Below are positions 54,595 through 64,000 of a stretch of 64,000 bases of DNA, one piece after another. Position numbers and translations under genes: made by a program. Source of the DNA: Serripes groenlandicus (Eukaryota; Mollusca; Bivalvia; Cardiida; Cardiidae); the NCBI GenBank assembly GCA_031761405.1, contig JASEVX010000003.1, positions 16,719,139-16,783,138 on the forward strand, read 5' to 3'. Every line of letters begins with the position of its first letter. Positions within the stretch are counted from its first letter, which is position 1. Under the pieces are notes generated by a model, which saw only the letters and a list, made by a program, of their open reading frames with translations, had not been told where the DNA came from and did not search any database.

Positions 54595-55718
54595 CGAAAC
54601 ATACTTTCAAGAAACAGTGAAATATCAGGGGTCTATTAACTTTGCTTACGATTAAGGGATGTAAAAAAACACCACGAAACGTGTAAGTAATGACACAAAG
54701 TATTTTATCAAACGTTAATATTACCTCCATGTTTTCTTTTAAACCCATTGAATCCGTAAAATTGAGAAGTCAAAGTTTTCTTTTCAATCAGAAAAGTTTT
54801 CTCATCGTTTAAATGCCCGGATCCTAAATCAAGAGAAAAAACTCTACAATGTTTAATTGGAGTATTTCAAAGCGCTGAAAAGTTCGGCAGTTACAATAAA
54901 TAAGAACACAAATTCTAGAAATCTCTTGGGATTAGTGTTATATAAGAAGAAAGTTGACACTATACGTATACAGACTTTTACTAAACTCTGTCATTCTGGT
55001 ATACATCCCCAGAAAATCAGGAAGTTTACTTGACACTGAAAACTATATCACATAAGGCTTCCTTGAAAAAAGTGTAGTTTTTAACAAGGAGTATCTCTAC
55101 CACCTCTTTCTTTCAATATATCACCTCAGAAAAATGGTATTCCTTTATTTTTAGCTGGCTCCACATTTTATGACTGCACATTTATATAAATGGTATCTAG
55201 ATGTCCAGTGTTTTTTAATTATTATTTGTAAGAACCAGAATTGAAAATCTTCCTGTGCCAATCATTTGTTATTTTAATTAATTTGAGATTTGTGACACTC
55301 GCATGGATTACTTTTATTATACTTAAATTGCCTTTTAGTCTGAATGTCCTTGATTGATATATCAATAAGCCGTTAATGTGTGGTAATACAATGTCTTTCA
55401 TTTTCAATATACCCCTACACTTTCGTATTACGGCATAGTGTCAATGTTTTAATCTACAGGGGGAAGGGAGGAAGCAACAAGATAAATCGAATTGTGACCC
55501 TGTTAACAAAGAATTAAAACAAATATAACAATGTCTGTTTCAAAGCGAACTCCGGGTTTCAGACTGCATCGACTTATAGGACAACGGCTCACTAGTATTC
55601 ATAAACATTTATATTATTTTTTTCACACACAAAACCGCTTATGAATGTCGATGTAAGTTTTAATTGCACACGTTTAGTATAACAAAAATTGCTGTCGATA
55701 GTGTATACAAGTATACAA
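54595..55718. other. No gene recognised
   Basis: AT-rich, with no motif or repeat I can support. Confidence 0.45.
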
Positions 55719-55720
55719 TA

Positions 55721-55804
55721 AACTAGTTATTGACCCTGATTTTTGAAGTTATCGTTGGACTCAGTATTGTTGCAATTTCATTATACGGGGTCAATAACCT
55801 AGTA
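55721..55804. mobile_element. Small foldback element (84 bp)
   Basis: AACTAGTTATTGACCC at the left is inverted at the right as GGGGTCAATAACCTAGT; the arms are ~18 bp with a ~50-bp centre. Size and structure suggest a small MITE. Confidence 0.5.
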
Positions 55805-55805
55805 A

Positions 55806-56702
55806 TACCAATCCTTTTACTTTATATTAGAATGTACTGTTCTTCAAATGGGTGAGGACTTTTGTTACAAAATTATAGAGCACAATTTAAAACAAAATGA
55901 CAACATAGCAGTTCATTATTTCTCCTATACATACAAGGCATCAATAAATGATTGTTGATAAATACTGTTTTATATCATGGATAGTGTATGTTCGTTGGGG
56001 GACAGTCACAGTAGTAACTACTAATACATATTCTGTTTTCTAATTTTCCAATAGTGGTCCAGTTACCTGCCTCTTGTCAGAAAAAACTTGTATTAAAGGT
56101 TGGCATGGATACGAGTGTTAGGTTCACCAGTTTATATGCAAACAATATAGCATCTATAGAAACATCTGCTCCGACCACAACACATAGTGACCTCTCGTTA
56201 CCGTAACGTCTTCATCGAGTGATCAGCTTTGTAAGTAAAATGTAAACAGCGTCGTTGATCCCAATTTTTCTTTAACATTGTTAGCAAATACATAAATTGA
56301 AAACGTGCTATTTCTCCAAAATTACACTTTTGTTAAACATAGCTTCAAGTGTCTAGCTTATGAATAACATAACATTCAAAGTAGTGCGATTATATTGACT
56401 AGGATGCGCGAAACAAGGCTTTACTGAAAATAGGACAATTCCAAGTTACAGACATAATTTCATTGAATTGTCATTTAGGCTATTTATCATAATTCTTCAC
56501 ACAAATACTATACAGTTTGGTTTCCTAGGATCATAGTACAGTCAAACTTGTCTTAAGCAGTCACCCAAGGGAGAGACGAAATTTGGCTGTTGATAACAGG
56601 TGCCTGCTTAATACAATTTGACTGCTTAACAGAAGTGACGACTTACACAAGTGTGATTGTAGTTTGATTGGAAATTCACTCGAGTTTAAAGATTAGTTCT
56701 AC
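55806..56702. other. No gene recognised
   Basis: AT-rich. Near 56540-56640 CAGTCAAACTTGTCTTAAGC and its partial inverse CTGCTTAATACAATTTGACT suggest another old foldback element of ~100 bp. Confidence 0.4.
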
Positions 56703-56704
56703 CA

Positions 56705-56885
56705 TGGCGGATAATTCCTCTACCTATGTATTTCTTGGCTTTCCCACGCCATTTCTCAACTTAACATTCGTCCTTGACCAACGTTCCTTACAAACCTTTA
56801 AGCAAATTACTGGAAGAGGAACGCTGGCCTTTCAATAATTGGAACGAATGTAGGCCGAGCCAGAATGCAAACGTACGACCCGTGA
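56705..56885 (-). repeat. SINE body, old minus-strand copy
   Basis: TATTTCTTGGCTTTCCCACG, GGAACGAATGTAGGCCGAGC and GCAAACGTACGACCCGTGAA match the corresponding positions of the SINE at 16641-16911 (TGTTTCTTGGCTTTCTCATA, AGGAATGTAGGCCAAGCTGA). The tail and box A are lost. Confidence 0.5.
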
Positions 56886-57577
56886 ATTGAGCGTCCTCTT
56901 AGACTATGTTGTGATACTTTGTATGTTCATTTGATTGTTATTGTGTTTTGGTTGTTATGTATGTATAGGTGTAATTTGCATTTCTGTAGAGTAATTGCTA
57001 TATATGTATGTTATTTAACTTATTTCTTATTTCTTGAATGCAATTTTTTTTTGTGAATGTATGTATGTTTGTATAACACATTCGGTATGATAGCTGAGAG
57101 CAGGTGTAAGTAAATACGCAAAATCTTTTATAAATATGTATATAGAGTGAATTGTAGGCCCAATGTGGCCGGGTGTTGCGGAAGTTTATTATTGAAATCA
57201 TTGATATTTATAAATAACATATGTCACTAAAATAAAATGTTCGTTCGTTCATTCTTTTATTTCAGAAAGTGCAACATTTGTAATACAGACATGAAGTGAG
57301 ATTGTTGGTTTTGTCCTGTTATCCCCCATAGTTCTGGACCAACCCCACCCCTCGACCTTCTTTAGACGAAGCTAACTATTTGGCGAAATATCAGAAGGTT
57401 ACAAACTGTTATTGAACTTTTAACTGTTTCAAGACACCACCTACAGGTGATATCTGATATTGTTTCTAAATCAAAGTGAATTCGCGGTAACAGATTACTT
57501 GCAATATAATCAGATCTTTTTATTATTCCTATGTACCATAAAAACTTTATATTATTCCATCATATTTTATGTTTTAC

Positions 57578-57812
57578 CACAAGAGATGGTATGACCTGTT
57601 TTCCAACTTAGCATAGATATTAACTAGGCAAACATCCTGTCAAAGTTTCAGCATTGCCAAGATAAAACGTTGCCACCTAAAGAGGGTTAACAAGAATTTC
57701 ATGAAGATTGCGTGAAAATAAAGTGGCATCTAGAGAATTCACAAGCAAACTGTTGACGACGTACGGACGACGGACAAAAGATGAAAATATAGGCTCTGTT
57801 AGCCGGGCACTA
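57578..57812 (+). mobile_element. One-monomer ACAAGAG-type element
   Basis: ACAAGAGATGGTATGACC is followed by one ~150-bp unit (TAGATATTAACTAGGCAAAC, TGTCAAAGTTTCAGCATTG, AGAGGGTTAACAAG) matching the array at 15355-16112, then TTGACGACGTACGGACGACG and GGACAAAAG. It shows the ends that the 15.4-kb array lacks. Confidence 0.55.
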
Positions 57813-57939
57813 TCTCATAGTTCCTTCATAACGTCTGTCGTCTGTAATTGACCATTCACATACAGTTTGTCATATTAAAGGATGCACACTTTTCCCCGTT
57901 CTTAAGCACCATTCTCACTGTTCAGGATTTGGTCCCGGT

Positions 57940-58440
57940 ATCTCCCGGTGTTAAATAGGTAGTATACTGGGATGATCCAGGACGTTTGCATTCTCAAATT
58001 CCCGTCGTTGTCCCGGAGTTACCCCTCGGATGCCCCATTTGATCCCGGATTAACCCGGTTGTTTACGCTTCATTTGCGGTTTTCATCCCGGTATAAACCT
58101 GTGTGACTAAGTTCGTGTCCCGGTGGCCGCAGGTCCAACTAAGTATATACCCGGTTATTTGTCGGTGGAGCTCCAGTGGCTGCCCAGTGACCCCCGTTTG
58201 TCTACAATGCATTGAGTACTCCCGACCACTCCCGGATTACCACGGACTGTAACGGTAGAGTCCCGTGATCAAGCCGATTATAGATGTTTCTCATGGTGAC
58301 CCCGGTTGTATTAAACATATAAAACATCTGGGATTGTCTGCCAGTTCGCGCCGGAACAACAGGGCTAATTACGGATCATCTTGAACTTCTACGGTGCAAC
58401 CGCGGTTGTCTTCCCCGTTTAACAAGTTGTCTCCCGGGGT
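57940..58440. repeat. CCCGG-rich degenerate repeat
   Basis: TCCCGGT/TCCCGGA-like words occur about fifteen times in 500 bp (for example GTCCCGGTATCTCCCGGTG, GATCCCGGATTAACCCGGTT, ATCCCGGTATAAACC), with irregular 20-40-bp spacing. GC content is well above the surroundings. No open frame accompanies it. Confidence 0.55.
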
Positions 58441-58764
58441 GCCTGTCAATTTATATGTTTTTCGCGTTTTCAAGACTAAGCTGTGTTTCACTTATATTTT
58501 TTTTTTCTTTGAGGACTCATGTTATTAAGATTTCAGATGTAACACCTTCTGTACAATAATCGTTAACAAACGAGCTTTTCATCAACAGTCTCCAGTTGCA
58601 ATTCAAGTCTGCAAAGTACAGATTGGATCTGTGATAGATCACTCATGTTAGAATTGCTGTAGCAGCTGAAAGAGTTGGGTCGGTTGCTGCAAGCCTGATG
58701 GGGGAGTCTTAAATTGAACAGCGTAATTTAGGGGTTGCTCTGTTGCTGTGGTGTAGTATTGATA

Positions 58765-59027
58765 TGAGCCTGAAAACCAATAGTATGGCCTCTGCGTAAT
58801 GCATTGATCCAGCTCTGCTTGCGCAGTCCGCGCAGACTGATCCGGGCAGACACATTCCATCTCAGGGGGATAGAGCTATAGAGTAATTATTCCTGAAACA
58901 GAAAATCCACAAGAGGCGAAAAGTATATCCGGGTATATCCGGGTTAGCCTGCTCGGCATGCTTAGGCTGATCCGGGTCAATACTTTACGCAAAAGCCACA
59001 ATGTTGGTTTTCTCGCGGGACGGCTCA
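58765..59027. mobile_element. Foldback element (263 bp, arms ~90 bp)
   Basis: The left arm (TGAGCCTGAAAACCAATAGT, TGCGTAATGCATTGATCCAG, GCGCAGTCCGCGCAG) is inverted on the right (GGCTGATCCGGGTCAATACT, TTACGCAAAAGCCACAATGT, GGTTTTCTCGCGGGACGGCT, CA). The arms are diverged, about 70 percent alike. A half copy lies at 16369-16505 and a short fragment near 63560. The minus-strand open frame at 58648-58860 overlaps it and is not a gene. Confidence 0.65.
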
Positions 59028-59524
59028 TATGTGCATCCAGACTGCTCTGTTTGCATTAATGATACGGGTGTGGACATAGACACTTGTTGTACTTAACCGT
59101 TAGACTACATGATGTATTCTGTGAAAAGAATGTAGGTGAATTGTTTGTCATATATCATCATAGGGCGAGAATAATGTTCGCTTAAGGAGATATTTCTTTT
59201 GTCCACGATAACGTAAGCAATTAATTTCAATTTACGATTTGTTATTTGTCATGTAGATCTAGATAGAAATGGCAGCTGTCAAATATTAATTGCTAGTTAA
59301 ACCTTTTTATTTAAAGGCAATTTGTAACGCAATTTGAAGTCTGAAGAATGAAATTAAATAAGAAACAAAATCGGTCACATATATATCTTTGGTCTTTTTA
59401 CATATTGTACTTTCTGAAAATCAGATTTCATTTTAGAAATAACTCACACTTTCGTTGATACTCAATTCATATGTATGTAAATTAATGCAATATATGTGTT
59501 TTATAACACAACACACTGCACATG

Positions 59525-59612
59525 TGGTTAGCGTCGGTGGTGTGTAAATGGGCGTTCCAGTGTTCGACCCTCAGTCGCGGTTCGGCGGTCATGGTGAGTG
59601 CTCATGGGCATT
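59525..59612 (+). repeat. SINE head fragment
   Basis: GTGGTTAGCGTCGG (box A-like), GTGTTCGACCCTCAGTCGCG (box B and following word), GTTCGGCGGTCATGGTGAGT and GCTCATGGGCA match the head of the SINE at 49735-49935. The 3' part is missing. Confidence 0.55.
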
Positions 59613-59689
59613 TTGACCCAAAAAAACAATTAGTTCATTTACTGGTGTTTAAATTATATTACAGCATTGACAAACAGTTTAATAAGTAA

Positions 59690-59860
59690 ACAGGCTATTT
59701 CAGCGACTAGTTGGGGAATAATAAAGATTGACCTTTGAAAACAGTGTGACAAATTGGGAAATACTCCTATTCTTTTCAATTATAATCATAAACTTTTAGA
59801 GATTTTCAGATTTTTACTCAGGTATTTTTAATTTGTCTGCTGCAAGAGCTGTGGTAAACT
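59690..59860. mobile_element. TTAA-type MITE, end-less remnant
   Basis: CCTTTGAAAACAGTGTGACA, AACTTTTAGAGATTTTCAGA and TTTGTCTGCTGCAAGAGCTG correspond to internal blocks of 16119-16340; both ends are gone. Confidence 0.4.
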
Positions 59861-60224
59861 GGCTTATAACATCGTTTTAGAGACGGTTGACCATACATCC
59901 ATTCCAGAGTCAACAAACAACACAAGTAATACACGGGTACTAACTTCCTTATAACACAGGCAGCTCCGCCGAAACAAACAGTTCTAGGCGGAGTAACTTT
60001 CGCGCCAAACAGATGATGTGACCTTTTTTGAGTTAGCTAAATACCCTTTATTTTTCCAGATTTTAAATAAAAGCACTGAAAGTACTAGTTGGAGTTATCA
60101 TCACAACCTTCTTGATTTATTGCATTGATCAGGATTAAATCGCATAGAAAGATCTCCATATTGTTATATTTCAGCTCATTTGAGCACAAGTGCAGGTTTA
60201 GCTATTGTGATCATTGTCTGTCAT

Positions 60225-60625
60225 CAGCGTCGTTTGTCCGTCAGTCCCTTAACATATTCCTACTAATAACTTCTAAACCAACAAAACAAATTCATATTAA
60301 TTCCGCAGGAACGTCCTTATGTGGTCCTGTTTCAATGGTGCTCATTGAATTGAACTCCGTGTAGAACTTTCGTTGCTGCGATAGTAAAAAAGGGGAAATC
60401 GCCAAAACTTTAAATATGTATTGTCCAAATAGTGAGCGGATTTGAAAAAAAAGTGTTCCTTGTGTGGTCAAGATTTTTCAAATTATACCGATCAGTTAAA
60501 AAAAATAGAGCTTATTTTCCTCACATGTGTGTAGTAAAAACTTAAAAAAACTTTTCGCCCTGAAATATGCTTCCGATTTAAAAAAGAAAAAAACACGGGT
60601 CTCTTGGTGAGACTCTACCTTGAAA
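60225..60625. repeat. Relative of the 51.3-kb degenerate element
   Basis: GTCGTTTGTCCGTCAGTCCC, AATTCCGCAGGAACGTCCTT, GTTGCTGCGATAGTAAAAAA, AATCGCCAAAACTT and AGCTTATTTTCCTCACATGT follow the order of the region at 51290-51790. The plus-strand open frame at 60125-60364 lies partly in it. Confidence 0.5.
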
Positions 60626-60629
60626 ATAT

Positions 60630-62760
60630 GTCAACACTTGCTTATAAACACATTGACGTGTATACTCACTTCTGTCGAGGACTGCATGATATATTCTAGG
60701 CGGTGTTGTCCACTGATCTCGTTATTGAGCAGGTATTCATGAGAAGTTTAAAAACTTCCGGTGGACTAACGCGTTGTCAAGGTATGATTGATATGCAGAT
60801 AGGTCTCTGGGTATTGTCTACACCGGTTTTTGCAAATGTATGCAAAGGATAACGTAAAATAATATCAGTAAACCATGACATGACACGCTTTGCAGCATAT
60901 CTCTAAATACCTTCATCTCTTTTAGAAAGAAGTACCTTATTCAATATTGACAATGCTGAAGAAGTTGGTCAGTAAATAGTACAGTCCATGGAGCAGATGG
61001 ATGTGTATAGTCGACGATCTTTTAAAATTAAGACCAAGCAATAACCCTCGAATAAACATCGAAAGTTGTTCGATAATGAGACTTTTAATGTCGATCATCA
61101 ACTTATGTTTAGAAGACGCATTACAGCGACACGCAGGTTGGTACTACCAGAATAATTGGATGATACATTTTCATAAAGGTTTTTACTGCTAACAAATGTG
61201 TGCAAATGTGTAAATTGTCAAAACGCATTTGTTGTTGATTATGACACGGATGTTGAAGATGAGTATCTCAAATGCCTAATGTCATATTGTACTCAATTAA
61301 TATCTTCTTATACAATTAAGACAACAACATGTACTATTTAAACACTGTCAAACCCGACATGTATGCATATTAAGTTAGCATGTATATGTGAAGTATTAGC
61401 ATAACATGTTTTCATATTGGTGGGTGGGGAACTGACAGGGGCAAACTAACTAATCACAAGGAGATTGTTCACACCTAAATATAAGTACATGGGATAATAA
61501 AGCTAAAATAGAATACAATGGAATACAATAATATTTTCCTCAAAAACATAAGCAACTTTAATTTATTATCCATTTCAGATACATAGTTTAATGATTCAGT
61601 ATCTCTTTTTGAAAGTCAATATCTCAAAAACCTTTTTCCCAATTGTTTTCACATCAAGTTTTTGCGCATCAGTATATATTCCACTATAATCAAAAACAGG
61701 TTTTGTGCGAATTTGTCAGTGGTAGTCTACAGTAAAATGTGTAGGACTCTTAACCTAATATACTGCTTTGAAATATAGCAAGAGCTTGAGTTCGATATAT
61801 GTATATGGACAACTATCTAAGTTATGTTACACAGGTGAGCAAAATAAGACAAAAATGACCAACAACGTTGTTACAGTTTGCAGATTGTCACACTTAAAAC
61901 TACAATACCATGTTTGCTTTTTCCCTTATGTGATTATCAATCCTACCTCTCACACGGGCATTGCAAATTTGAGAGTAGTTATAATTGAATCAGGTAAGAA
62001 TGTTGTTGACATAGTCAATTCAAAATCCCATGGTCATACTAAAATTAAACTGCCTTTTTTTCCTTGATAAAAGACGGCATTCCTAGTTGGCATATATCTC
62101 TTGTACACACACATGCTTCCGCCTGTCTGACCTTAATTAACGAATAACAACACAACCGTCCCAACAGTACTTTCAGTGCTTTAACCTAGCAAGGGGCTCC
62201 TCGGAGCCAATTACAATAGTAGGCAAATTTCGAAGACCCTAATCGAAATCTTAACTCGAAACAGTCCCTATTGTTTAAGCCTTATTACAATATCGGAATA
62301 AATTACTTCAAATATATTTTTCTACAGTATCTATCCATTGCTGAAAAAAATTTAGTGTCAGAGATATGTCTTGTTAGTCGTAAACTGTATATACTGTCAG
62401 TGGAAACACATGCATCTGTAAAATAATCTTTAAAAATAAATTGACCAGCTTATTCACAACCCTACCATATCATACCGCCATATATTCTGTCACTTAAATA
62501 CAACATGCAGTAACTTGTTGTGATATCAACCGGGGGAAAATGAATTTGATTTGACATCTCTTACGCAATTGAAAGAACTCCCAGAGAAATGTGCTGTTAA
62601 TATTTAAGAAAATACAGAATTGAAAATGAAAAAAATACTTCTACGCTGTCAACAGACGCATAAATGGAAGTCCATTTGCATGTCTGTGAATCGAGTCGAG
62701 TTCTCGATTCAGATTCAAACTTTTTTACAGATAGTCTAGTGCCAGTGATAGCATATACAG
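60630..62760. other. AT-rich stretch without a recognised gene
   Basis: The longest frame (61768-62067, plus) has no motif, and a short AATAC run lies near 61515-61530. Nothing can be supported here. Confidence 0.5.
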
Positions 62761-62764
62761 TACA

Positions 62765-62960
62765 GCTCACGCGGAAAATGATTTTTCCGCGATCCCATGA
62801 TGGACAAATATTTTTCATCGCGGATAATCACCGCAATTCACCCTATTTGATCACCGCAATACAGCCCACGGGCTAATTATATCACCGCGATTGACATGTT
62901 GTCGATTCGAGCTTCTTATCTATTTGAAATCCCCGCGATTCCACCGCAATATTAACCTGT
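62765..62960. repeat. Degenerate ATCACCGC minisatellite
   Basis: ATCACCGCAAT/ATCACCGCGAT words occur at about 62826, 62851 and 62881, with further TTCCGCGAT and CCCCGCGATTCCACCGCAAT relatives on either side, spaced 25-30 bp. CG steps are denser than in the flanks. Confidence 0.45.
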
Positions 62961-63235
62961 AAAAATGTTTTACTTTTATTAAAAAGTAGTTTTTTTCCGA
63001 TTATGTATATGTACACGTTTATTGACGAATTGCGATTATTTTATGATGATCTAAATAAGCAAATGAAATGTGTCTTTGTCTGTTTTTTCTATCATGTATT
63101 ATTGCCCCTGATGAAATATATTTGCGACTTTTGAAAACATATATTGAAAAGGTATTTACAACATCTACAAATAAAAGTGTAAATATTGATAAAAGTTCAA
63201 AAATTGTATGTTACATTTTGGAGAATAAAGTCGTT

Positions 63236-63330
63236 AGTCCTTTCCCACGTATAGACGTTTACCTTTTCCCATATCAAAAGACGATTTTAGACGCCACTGT
63301 AGTGGACGACTTTTGAAAACATTGTGGCAA
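63236..63330. mobile_element. TTAA-type MITE fragment, doubled left end
   Basis: CCTTTCCCACGTATAGACGT is followed 30 bases later by CCTTTTCCCATATCAAAAGA, then GTAGTGGACGACTTTTGAAA and ACATTGTGGCAAAGATGAAA. This is the family's left half with its start repeated. A third start (GCCCTTTCCCACATTCAGAC) lies at about 63459. Confidence 0.5.
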
Positions 63331-63334
63331 AGAT

Positions 63335-64000
63335 GAAATATATTCACAACTTTGGAAAACATATACTGTATTTAAAAGATATTTACACTATATACAAATA
63401 CAAGTTTAAATATTGATTCAACAGTTGTTTGTTGCGTTTTGGAGACTATAGTCATTAGCCCTTTCCCACATTCAGACATGGTAAGTACTAAGTACAGTAC
63501 AGATAATGATGTTCATATGCATCCATGTATTCTGATCTGACTGAAACCTTTCGGATGCGCAGGTTGATCTGGGTCTACATTGATCATATCCACCTACATG
63601 TTTTACTGTGTATAGATGAGAGAAACACATTTTAATTTGTTTGCGTCACCTTAATTTACCAGTATTGTTATGAGTAAAACATTATTAATGAGATTTCGTA
63701 ATCTCTTTCAATTCAGATAATTAGTTTCTGATTGTTTAATTAAATCCGGGACTAACATGGGCGCTTCACACTTCTTTGTTTGCAAAGTGTGTTATGGTTT
63801 TGTTTTTGTTATTCAGCCGACTTTGAAACAGGTTTTAAAGAAATAATTTATAGGCAATTAAGAATGAACAATGCATTGGTAATTGTGGTGATTGACAATG
63901 GAATTACGTCATTTATTAGTGAGATTTAAAGTAAGCTACACATCTTTCAGGTAGAATTAACAGTTATATTATCGTTTACAGAATACATCAAGTTTAGGGG
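63335..64000. other. No gene recognised
   Basis: AT-rich end of the window; only MITE and foldback fragments near 63459 and 63560 are recognisable. Confidence 0.45.

Noticed and set aside
61768..62067. 99-codon plus-strand frame
   Set aside because: No motif or splice signals; amino-acid make-up matches translated AT-rich DNA.

Overview
This is eukaryotic, AT-rich, gene-poor DNA, and everything in it points to a marine mollusc, most likely a bivalve. The evidence is sparse exons with GT/AG borders, tRNA-derived SINEs with a 3' end ending in CAATCAATC, several non-LTR retrotransposon families, many short terminal-inverted-repeat elements, and tandem arrays of about 155-170 bp embedded in mobile elements. 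The species assignment is inference. I see no bacterial genes, rRNA, genuine tRNA genes or CRISPR.

The only host-like gene is a broken multi-exon gene on the minus strand, spread over about 20 kb (27.25 kb down to 6.8 kb). Its pieces are a signal-peptide-like, Ser/Thr/Asp-rich exon (27250-26767 joined to 20708-20613), a possible exon at 18705, a cysteine-rich exon (13735-12800) with a somatomedin-B-like cluster and a YCTLCN motif, and an exon (7780-6818) with CNQIEL and VCLED motifs. These resemble the extracellular part of expanded invertebrate adhesion/Methuselah-like receptors; no seven-helix exon was found. The junction 12800/7780 is phase-matched, but each of these two exons carries one in-frame stop, the first exon lacks an in-frame ATG, and a 6-kb retrotransposon sits inside the first exon.

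That retrotransposon (20709-26752, plus strand) is end-to-end: 14-bp target-site duplications, a 5' leader, an intact ORF1 with zinc knuckles, an ORF2 (endonuclease, reverse transcriptase, RNase H) broken by frameshifts, and a CATT-rich tail. It looks like an I/Nimb-type LINE. Removing it restores an open frame that runs to a consensus splice donor.

The rest is mostly a transposon graveyard: a gag-like remnant of a DIRS-type element (4.2-4.8 kb), a second LINE on the minus strand (42.5-46.4 kb) with a degenerate 2A-like motif and a SINE filling an internal deletion, a Crypton-type tyrosine recombinase fragment (51.8-52.3 kb), and a 5'-truncated LINE with a TAC-repeat tail (53.6-54.6 kb). It also holds SINEs on both strands, TTAA-flanked piggyBac-like MITEs, several foldback elements, and non-autonomous elements carrying tandem arrays (13.8-14.7, 15.4-16.1, 17.4-17.9, 34.2-35.7, 36.2-37.3 kb). 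The remaining stretches are unassigned AT-rich DNA.
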